Origin: Rodentolepis nana
Lineage: Eukaryota > Platyhelminthes > Cestoda > Cyclophyllidea > Hymenolepididae
Length of the DNA: 17,096 nt
Assembly: GCA_900617975.1 (NCBI GenBank)
Contig: UZAE01000895.1
Location: 1-17,096 of the forward strand
Reading direction: 5' to 3'
The notes below the pieces were generated by a model. That model made no database searches and had not been told where the DNA came from. It was given only the letters and a program-made list of their open reading frames with translations. Positions 10,541-17,096 of this stretch are shown in pieces; the stretch's first letter is position 1, and each line of letters starts with the position of its first letter. A program made the position numbers and the translations under genes.

Positions 10541-11442
10541 CAGTGACAAACCAGTGTCAGCTTGTGCACAGGAAGCTCTGTATGCAGAGAATAGAGAGGT
10601 GTCACTGCTGTCAATTAAGGGAAATGTGTGCCTAAATTGGTCAGTTTCGATCATGGGCAAGTTAGAGCCACACATAATGGTATGTGAGTGTATGCGATTC
10701 ACACGAAAATAAGCCAATGATGTAGGGGCTCACTAGAGCCTTAGGCGAAAGGAGGGAATTGACTGAGTTGAAATGGAAGTGAACCTAACGAATAAGATTC
10801 GATAAAGAAATTGGAGAAATTACTAATATTTTTGCATGTAAGTCAAACAGGGTAGTGAAGGCTACAAACGGAAAGAATTTCATTATCTGGACAAAGCCTG
10901 CTTTTAAATTGTTAACTCCATCTTTGAACTGATATTATATCACCTGAGGTGAATTCTGTCTTCCCATTGCATTTTGTCATTCATGTGATTACTCAGCTTT
11001 GCTTCAGTCAAGAGATGTTCACCTTTTCTTGCAGATTGAGCAATTAAAATAACCTGTTTGATGAAGAAGGCTCCTTTTCCATCTTAATTCACAGCCATTG
11101 TGCAAAGAAGAAAAACTTAACAATAGGAATTTATGTAAATTTTTGCCTGCCAATTAATCAAATGAGGCCTATGTTGTGATGAATTTTTTTCTTTTTGTTG
11201 TTTTGTGAAAATTTCACACTGCAGAAAATTGTGAGGTGGGCAGTGGGTTTATGAGGTCACAAAGACTACAGATAATTCTAACAGAATTCACATTTGGTGT
11301 TCACCCTGCACAAAAGCGGAATTGGACCACTGCAAATGGGTTTTAAAAAGCACTTTTGATTCAGAAAAGTTGTAAAGGTTGAAAGGGGTTGCAAGCGATT
11401 GTAACGAGCCTCTTCTGAAATACATGATTGGTAAACGAAGTA

Positions 11443-11603
11443 AGTCAAGTACATCAACTTTCCCATTTAGTTGCTGACAAGAAGCCATTCACACCTGACC
11501 CATTGACAAACAAGATGTCAGATAAAAATTGAATTGTTTTCTGCATTCTGCATTTTATGCAGTTCTATGCTATTACAAGTCGTGAGAATTGATTTAAATA
11601 AAT
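11443..11603. repeat. Direct repeat C2
   Basis: Second copy of the repeat at 10383-10540 (AGTCAAGTACATCAA, TAGTTGCTGACAAGAAGCCAT, CAAGTCGTGAGAATTGATTT). The two copies start about 1.06 kb apart in the same orientation. Confidence 0.6.
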
Positions 11604-11732
11604 AAAAAATCGTTTTACCTACAAAATCATCATTTGTGATTGTGGAACAGCAAAAAGCGTGCTCCTGAACGAAATTGTGCTGAAATACAACAGTTAATTC
11701 AATTTAATTGAACTTTGCTAGGAGACCGAGAT

Positions 11733-11800
11733 CTGACTTTTGAGTTGCCTGATTGCAATTTCTGTTAGAAATTGAGATCAAACCAAATTCACCAATAATC
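11733..11800. repeat. Direct repeat B2
   Basis: Second copy of the repeat at 8438-8500 (TCTGACTTTTGAGTTGCCTG, then ATTGCAATTTCTGTTAG and GAGATCAAA). Confidence 0.6.
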
Positions 11801-13404
11801 AAAGATTGTATTGATGAATAATAAACTTAAGTTTAAATAAGTAGTTAGAGAAGTTGAAGCACTGTTTAATTGAATTTATGTAATTGACTTGAATTATTGG
11901 ACAGGAAACGTATATTCCTTCGCTATGATATCAGGTAGAATCAACTATTCTATCAGATCAAGATATGCTAAATCTATTGGCAAATTAGCATTGAAGTGAG
12001 TAGACTGGATTAATTTGCTATGCGTGCAAATTTCTCTCCTTCTCACCGAACCAAAGTTAACCTCTTTATCAAAATAGTAGCCTAGTGGAGAGAAGAGAGA
12101 TGATGTGGAAATGAGGTGATGTGACAAACTGTCGTGGAACACTGGATTATTCTGAGCATTGTGATAATTAGCAAAAGGGAGGTCTGAAGATGATGTGTAA
12201 CCACAATCAGTCACTCAACTCTGGTTTGATCGAGGTATTGCAACACAATGAGATATTCACCTCGTTTGATGACTGTAATTCATCCTCGTGATGGCCAATA
12301 TTAGCCGTTTCCCTCTTGGTGAATTATGAAGGTGTGGAGCTTGAGATGCATCAGTTAATTCAACTTTAAGACTAGCGGCACGTTCAGCGGTGATATTTTA
12401 GATAGTGGAAGTGCAGGATGAGTCATTATTGGTATTATTGCTCATAGAAATGTACTGAGTGTGTGGCTTTGAACTGTGGAAGGCAAATGAGTTTAGTTGC
12501 CAAAGTGAATAGGAAGGTATCGAGATGATGTTGAGAGCAACTTCAGGGTATGAAAGGGTCTTGGTCAAATCGAATCACAGTAGTTCACGCTTCACAATCC
12601 AGGCTTCATGTGTTGTGCCGAAGTGGAGGTAATGTTTGTCTACGTTGGCCAAATTGTGACGCAAAGTACCAACTTCTAAGAGAGGTACTTTAGATACCAT
12701 TTTGGCGGATTCGAAATCACTAGCATTTGTGCCAAATAACATGCTATTTTGCTATGCACTCATGGGGTCTGCCATAGACTTACCTCATTGGGTAGCGTAA
12801 ACTCATGGACAAAAAAGCCTTTAAACAACCAGTTGACCACTGACCCGACTGTATGACATATTTGACCACTTCCGCAGTAATCATCTTATCTTTCATCTGC
12901 CTTTGTTCCTTTTACATCTGTGAAGCACTCATCTGTTTCCTCTCTCGTCAATTTCCCTCTCAGATGTTTCTCCTCTCTGTGGGGTCCGAAGTCAACTAAA
13001 ATGCTAGCGATAACTAACAAGACACCTGCAATTTGATATAAATAAAATAAATACTATGCACTCAAAGTTAAGCACGAAATGAGTCTTTGATTCCTTAAAT
13101 TAGTGCATTTATCGGATCTAATAACTAGATATGGTGCACTCAGCTATTAAGACGGTAGAGAATTCGATGACATAGTGAAGACATACTTGAGCATCAATTT
13201 TTGGTCATACTTAGAAACATGTAGAGATTATCAATTTTGAATCCAATTAGGTCGAACATATGCCCTAAAATTGCTTCAAAGATGGAGTTTACAATTTAAC
13301 GGACTTTACCCGACTGATATAATTAATTAGTTCTGAAGCTTTTTCCAGCCTGGTGGTGATACATATGTAAAAATTAATTATTTTTTAAAATTCTTTAGAG
13401 GTGT

Positions 13405-13617
13405 TTATCACTTGCTTCACATATGTCAAGTGCGTTTCAAAAGTTGAAACTCAGCAGAGCATGGAAGGCCAAACAAAAGTATCTGCAACTGATGTCTGCT
13501 TCTAGTGGCGCTCAGTGCAGTGAGGTGAGTTGGGTTGGCCTCGTCATATGAGAAGACCTATTTAAGTGGAGAAGACGTAGGCGTTCTCCAGTATTATTCT
13601 TCCAGATCACGCCAACT
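13405..13617 (+). promoter_or_regulatory. Promoter region of FnIII gene 1: triple E-box and TATA-like box
   Basis: Three CANNTG boxes sit at 13409-13414 (CACTTG), 13420-13425 (CATATG) and 13427-13432 (CAAGTG). TATTTAAG at 13559-13566 is a TATA-like box 59 nt before the ATG, so transcription would start near 13590. The whole stretch is repeated before the second gene (16747-16985) with the same box spacing and the same 59-nt distance. CANNTG is the consensus for bHLH factors; actual binding is inference. Confidence 0.6.
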
Positions 13618-15982
13618 ATGCCCTCTTGGTTCTACTCTCTCCTCTTGGCAATGGTTCAGATGCAGACAAAGGCACAAGATGGTGAGCAATGCTTGATAGA
13701 TTTTCACTTATAACCAAATTGTTATGTTGATTACCCATTTCCATGAACTTTTGTTGACCTTGTGCCTAGGCTCGTTGGTCCGTTAATACGTGCGAAAACC
13801 AGACAAACTGATATAGATTCGCAACTATCTGCCTAAAGTAGTTAGCTGAGACTTGTTGATAAGTATTTTATCATAGCAAATCTGTACAATTGAACACATT
13901 TACATGATATCACATATTTTTTACTTTAGTTGGCAAGTATAAACCAATGTGCACTGGAATTCGTCTGTTTAAGCCCAACGAAGCCCGACTCACATGGATC
14001 CCACCAGTGGTGAAAAATGAAGAAATTCCAAGTTTTAGAGTTTTCTACTTTCATGATGGTGCACTCTTAATGACACTCACCTCTGAAAACGTATTGGAAA
14101 TTCCCATCAATGAGAACGACACTATGATCAGAGCAATTGTGAGAACTGTTACCAAATCCGAAGTTTGGACAGATGAATACAAAGAGGACCCGAATGAATG
14201 CAAATTCAACTCGAAACGAAGTGATGACACTATTTTTCGTGTTATTCAATCTTTTAAAATATGCCTCATTATTCAACTATACTTGTTTGACAGAAAGGTT
14301 ATTTTGCTACCGCCACAACCTAAGTCATTAATGAAAAATGTTGACAGTTGTTTTTAGAATGACATTCACTCTCTCATTCATTCATTGACTCATTAATTCA
14401 AACATTAATTCAGCAAGGAAATAGCCTTTCATAGATTAGTTAGGTAGCAGGTGAGTCAGTTAATGAGGCAATAGGGAATTTCTATTGACGAATGGAAAGT
14501 GGAGGAATCAATGAGTGTACGTGAGGAAGTCTCTGAATTTTACTCAGGTGCACCGGAACTACTCCATGTTCACACACGACAGAAGTAATGAATTTTCATA
14601 TCGATACCACTTAGCGCATGTACTCATGAACATTATGCAAGAGTAGAAGTAAATAATCATCTTCTTCTCTTCCCATTTTAGTCGACCTTTTCCAACACCA
14701 AATACCTGATCCTGACATTGGGGGTAAGTATTTTTCTTTAACTATCAATTATTTTCTCAAATTAATTGTTTATTTAGTATTTCCTATTTACGGAAGAAAT
14801 GCGAGTAGTAATTAAGAGCAAAAATCTAGAAGTTGAATGTGTTTGCCTATTTGTGGGTAATTATGATTAGTTCAGATATTGTAATAGGAGAAGATATGAA
14901 GCTGACAATTGTAGCAAACATCATAGCAAAAACGTTCAGTTGAACCGATGAGGCCAGAATAGAGTCGATTGAATATGATATTGAGAAAGAATGTCTCTTT
15001 TGATGACTGCATTGTTTGCAATTCCAAATGAAAGATTTTATTATGATGTGGTGGAATGTATTACTTTTGACTCACAAGTTTAGAAATCTTGAGAGCTCAT
15101 GTTCATTACAATTTCTGAGAACTAACTTAGTTGGGTTGATTGCCATATAAATGCATTTGGAATATCAGAATCATCAGTATATTTCAAATATTATATTAAG
15201 TAGCACAGAGTCGGAGGGGTAGTTTGAAAGAGTGTCAGAGAAGTGAGAAATGACTGTGGGCTCTGGCAACATAGAAGGTGAATGGTAGATTAAAAATGTT
15301 AAGGAAAATTTGAATTATACTGAACGATGCAAAATGATGCAAAACTGAAAACTGCTAACAGAAATTAAAATGCTTGATCAAGTAGAGAAAATCAAAAGTA
15401 TGCAGAACTGAAATTCAAGGCAACAGGAGACATTGTTCGTTTGACTCTGAGGGCGACTGGAAATTGGTGATAAAATAGTTTGAATCCATTCGCCTTGCCT
15501 GAGCAGGGCTGAATGAGAACTCTGCCTACTCTCCTCCTCCTGTACGGAATTAAGTAGTGAGACCAGCCAATAGCATTAATGACTGTGAATAGCTGCAAAT
15601 CGATAAGTGGTCTCTTATCTCACCAACCACCACTCTGCCCATATCGCAAATACAAATTTGAACTAATTTACATATAACCTATTCATTAATTACAATAGAT
15701 ATCCATGCTCCAACAAACATTACTTTACTTCCTGCTAATGAAACTACCGTTGAGGTAACTTGGCAACATCCAGATTTGGACCCAACAGAGATACACGGTT
15801 ATCAGATTCGTTACAGCTACGGTAATGGAATCAATACCACAAATGTAACAAAAGAGGAATTTCATCTATCGTTGCCCATCGAAGAAGATGCTAAAGGCAT
15901 CGAAGTCAAAGTTGGAACGATCAGAGAGATCAAACCTATAAACAATGAAGTTCACGAAGGTAAATTTGAGTTTTTTTATTAG
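13618..15982 (+). CDS. Secreted two-domain fibronectin type III protein, four exons, 226 residues
   Basis: Proposed exons are 13618-13681, 13930-14220, 14682-14723 and 15699-15982. They total 681 nt with all junctions in phase 1 and GT..AG borders. Residues 1-19 (MPSWFYSLLLAMVQMQTKA) form a signal peptide with cleavage likely after TKA. Residues 23-115 are FnIII-1: RLTWIPP with Trp44, FRVFYF at 57-62 and SEVW at 98-101, with Cys29 and Cys112 placed to join its ends. Exon 3 gives a 14-residue linker (IDLFQHQIPDPDIG). Residues 133-220 are FnIII-2: VEVTWQHP with Trp154, GYQIRYSYG, VEV-like IEVKVGTIREI. Five N-glycosylation sequons (N84, N139, N146, N178, N181) fit a secreted protein. Translation past the 14221 donor was rejected because the two copies lose frame right after it. 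The last exon could instead use a GT at 15960 and join a downstream exon; AATAAA at 16037 favours the TAG at 15980-15982. The layout resembles tapeworm oncosphere FnIII antigens, but function is unproven. Confidence 0.75.
14840..15660. other. Extra sequence inside intron 3 of gene 1
   Basis: Intron 3 is 975 nt here but 334 nt in the minus copy. The first about 115 nt align (to CTAGAAGTTGA near 14838). A middle piece aligns again near 15295-15380 (TGTTAA.GAAA.TTTGA, TGCTTGAT). Most of 14840-15290 and 15385-15640 has no counterpart. The second block has a distinct CTCCTCCTCCTGTACGG stretch and a 68-codon minus frame (15598-15392) that I do not recognise. An inserted repeat in this copy, or deletion in the other, would explain it. 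Confidence 0.5.
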
Positions 15983-16036
15983 TAATCATTGATATTCACA
16001 AACAAATGTGCATACTATTGCTATGATTATCTCCAT

Positions 16037-16042
16037 AATAAA
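16037..16042 (+). terminator. Poly(A) signal AATAAA after gene 1
   Basis: AATAAA 54 nt after the TAG at 15980-15982, with a second AATAAA at 16117-16122. This supports exon 15699-15982 as a terminal exon. Confidence 0.5.
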
Positions 16043-16427
16043 TTAACCAGAATGGACTATGAGTCGTTCTTCTGGAAAATCCACATTTGGGTATAAGGGT
16101 CCTACGTTTTAAATGAAATAAAGTGAGGAGTTAATGCTGCTTCAAATAATGTGTGCTTGATCTGGTGAAGGGTTTGTGCCAATTACTTCTCTTAGAATTC
16201 CTGGTCTGAACACCTGAAGATGTCTTGTAAATGTGTTCTTGGAGGCAGGATTGTAATTAACCAAACCATTGAAGATAACTAACATGCTACTTAAAAGGCA
16301 ATAAGTAGAGCTGTTGGAAATCACTAGTCGGGTGATTGGAGTTGACGCTCTGTATGGCTTCGTCATTTAAGAAGCTGAATGGCTAGCTCCTGTTTAGTAA
16401 GAGGTACAGCTATTGGCGATGTACTAA

Positions 16428-16682
16428 TTGGAAGTCATGCTGTGTTTTAACCTTGACAGCAGAACAGAAGTGGAAGTGGAAATGAGTGTCCCTTCTGATG
16501 TGAACTCGTACTTATCGTGTTTACTTTTATTTTTAGTTCGGACATTATCGCCAGAAAAGAACGTGTCTAGAGAAAATTTTGCGTTGCACTATTCCAAGAC
16601 CATCTTTCTTCCACTTACAATGGATGGCAAGTTTGAGTTTATTATGGTCTCTTATTTTAGCACAATATTAAGTATAAAATGA
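16428..16682 (+). pseudogene. Divergent FnIII-type terminal exon downstream of gene 1 (alternative last exon or relic)
   Basis: An open frame ends at TGA 16680-16682 and aligns loosely with the FnIII-2 exon. RTEVEVEMSVP matches TTVEVTWQHP, NVSRENF matches NVTKEEF, and DGKFEFIMVSYF matches the EGKFEF end of exon 4. Its counterpart in the left arm keeps SKTIFLPL and DGKIEF, with several synonymous differences, which suggests past protein-level constraint. A strong acceptor (TTTACTTTTATTTTTAG, ending 16536) would join it in phase 1 to the donor after exon 3 or to a GT at 15960; a weaker phase-1 acceptor ends at 16467. It lacks the FnIII Trp. It could be an alternative last exon, a fifth exon, or a dead duplicate; I cannot choose. 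Confidence 0.5.
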
Positions 16683-16688
16683 AATGAT

Positions 16689-16699
16689 GGGGGGGGGGG
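16689..16699 (+). repeat. Poly(G) run, 11 bases
   Basis: Eleven consecutive G between the divergent terminal exon and the promoter of the next gene copy. Confidence 0.85.
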
Positions 16700-16746
16700 C
16701 GAATAATTAGAGGCTAAAATAACAACGCACCTGATTGGTTGCAGGT

Positions 16747-16985
16747 TGTTTATCAGGTGCTTCACATATGTCATGTGCGTTTTACAAATAAAACTCGACA
16801 GAGTATGGATGGTCAGACAAAAGTGTCTGCAACTAATGTCTGCCTCTGTGACGATCAGTGCAGTGAAGTGAGACCAGTAGTAAAGAGATGGACCAAGATG
16901 AATTGGCCTTGTCACGCAAGAAGACCTATTTAAGTGAAGAAGACGTAGGAGTTCTCCAGTTTTATTCTTTCAGATCACGCCAACT
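16747..16985 (+). promoter_or_regulatory. Promoter region of FnIII gene 2: triple E-box and TATA-like box
   Basis: A direct repeat of the gene 1 promoter region. CANNTG boxes are at 16754-16759 (CAGGTG), 16765-16770 (CATATG) and 16772-16777 (CATGTG). TATTTAAG is at 16927-16934, 59 nt before the ATG, as in gene 1. The middle part carries a short extra segment (around 16868-16900) relative to gene 1. Box spacing is identical in both copies although the inner bases of two boxes changed. Confidence 0.6.
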
Positions 16986-17049
16986 ATGTCCTCTTGGTTC
17001 TTCTTTCTCCTCTTGGCAATATTTCAATTGCAAGCAAAGGCACACATTC
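16986..17049 (+). CDS. Second plus-strand secreted FnIII gene, exon 1 (signal peptide) only
   Basis: The 64-nt exon encodes MSSWFFFLLLAIFQLQAKA plus HI and ends in phase 1 at a GTGAGC donor, exactly like exon 1 of gene 1 (same length, same donor). It is a signal peptide with a hydrophobic core and an AKA cleavage site. Intron 1 sequence after it (TTTTCACT.ATA.CCAAATTGTTATGTT) also matches gene 1. The remaining exons would lie to the right of the window. The start is the only in-frame ATG and sits 59 nt after the TATTTAAG box. Confidence 0.75.
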
Positions 17050-17096
17050 GTGAGCACTGATTAGCAGATTTTCACTAATAGCCAAATTGTTATGTT

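Larger units (their letters stand above)
8393..13400. other. Spacer between the inverted arms; no recognisable gene
   Basis: This is the interval between the inner arm boundary and the promoter of the plus gene. The longest frames (8623-8895 plus, 11945-12214 minus, 10436-10717 minus) show no domain, signal peptide or splice-supported link to the FnIII family. It contains a short TG microsatellite and two pairs of diverged direct repeats, listed separately. I found no signal-peptide exon for the minus-strand copy here. Confidence 0.5.
13885..16745 (+). repeat. Right arm of the large imperfect inverted duplication
   Basis: Collinear with the reverse complement of about 5655-8392. It starts inside intron 1 at CAATTGAAC and ends at TTGCAGG, immediately before the promoter repeat of the next gene. 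Matching 3'-flank landmarks include GTCCT.CGTTTT, TGATCTGGT..GGGTTT, GATGT..TGT.AATGT and TAATTAGAGG...AAAATAA. The arms differ by indels, notably extra sequence in intron 3 on this side. Confidence 0.75.

Noticed and set aside
12908..12936. Minus-strand GTGCTTCACAGATGT close to the promoter E-box cluster
   Set aside because: Fourteen of fifteen bases match, but flanking similarity is poor and no signal-peptide exon follows; not enough for a relic promoter.
14221..14357. Extension of exon 2 past the donor (45 extra residues)
   Set aside because: The plus and minus copies lose frame agreement through a one-base indel just after the shared CGAA/GT donor, as expected for intron.
16142..16366. 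Minus frame with GILREVIGTNPSPDQ, resembling GTLREIASGRPINT of FnIII-2
   Set aside because: The plus strand here is collinear with the noncoding 3' flank of the left-arm copy, so the likeness is probably chance.
16652..16933. Two overlapping frames on opposite strands at the gene 2 promoter
   Set aside because: They cover the conserved promoter region, and gene 1's equivalent has stops in the same frame, so they are not coding.

Overview
This window looks like animal nuclear DNA. It is AT-rich and gene-poor, with phase-consistent spliced exons (GT..AG), AATAAA poly(A) signals, a Tc1/mariner-type transposon end and a decayed retroelement with an RNase H domain. The species cannot be fixed from the sequence. 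Small secreted fibronectin type III (FnIII) proteins built from a short signal-peptide exon plus phase-1 FnIII exons recall the oncosphere antigen families of tapeworms. The retroelement looks more like those common in arthropods. Both hints are inference.

Left part (1-1600): the 5' end of a mariner element lies on the minus strand. Its terminal repeat with TA is at about 480-509, and its transposase frame stays open from 324 to the window edge. A minus-strand, multiply frameshifted retroelement 3' end follows (about 765-1500), then a G-quadruplex-like G tract. From about 1600 to 5550 I see no gene.

Right part (5600-17096): the main content is a family of secreted FnIII genes. The best copy is on the plus strand, 13618-15982, in four exons: signal peptide, FnIII-1, 14-residue linker, FnIII-2. 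It encodes 226 residues. A minus-strand copy (8348-6866) has the same exon order but no signal-peptide exon, and its last exon carries a frameshift and a stop. Downstream of each copy is an extra divergent terminal-type exon (plus 16428-16682; minus about 6085-5815). The two sets are arms of an imperfect inverted duplication: about 5655-8392 against about 13885-16745, around a spacer of about 5.5 kb. At the right edge a second plus-strand gene starts. Its promoter region and 64-nt signal-peptide exon (16986-17049) match those of the first gene, so the locus is an expanding array with a 3368-bp start-to-start period.

Shared promoter features are a cluster of three CANNTG boxes with identical spacing and a TATTTAAG box exactly 59 nt before each ATG. 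The most interesting points are the inverted array, the uneven identity along its arms (exon 2 far more alike than exon 4), and the possible alternative terminal exon.
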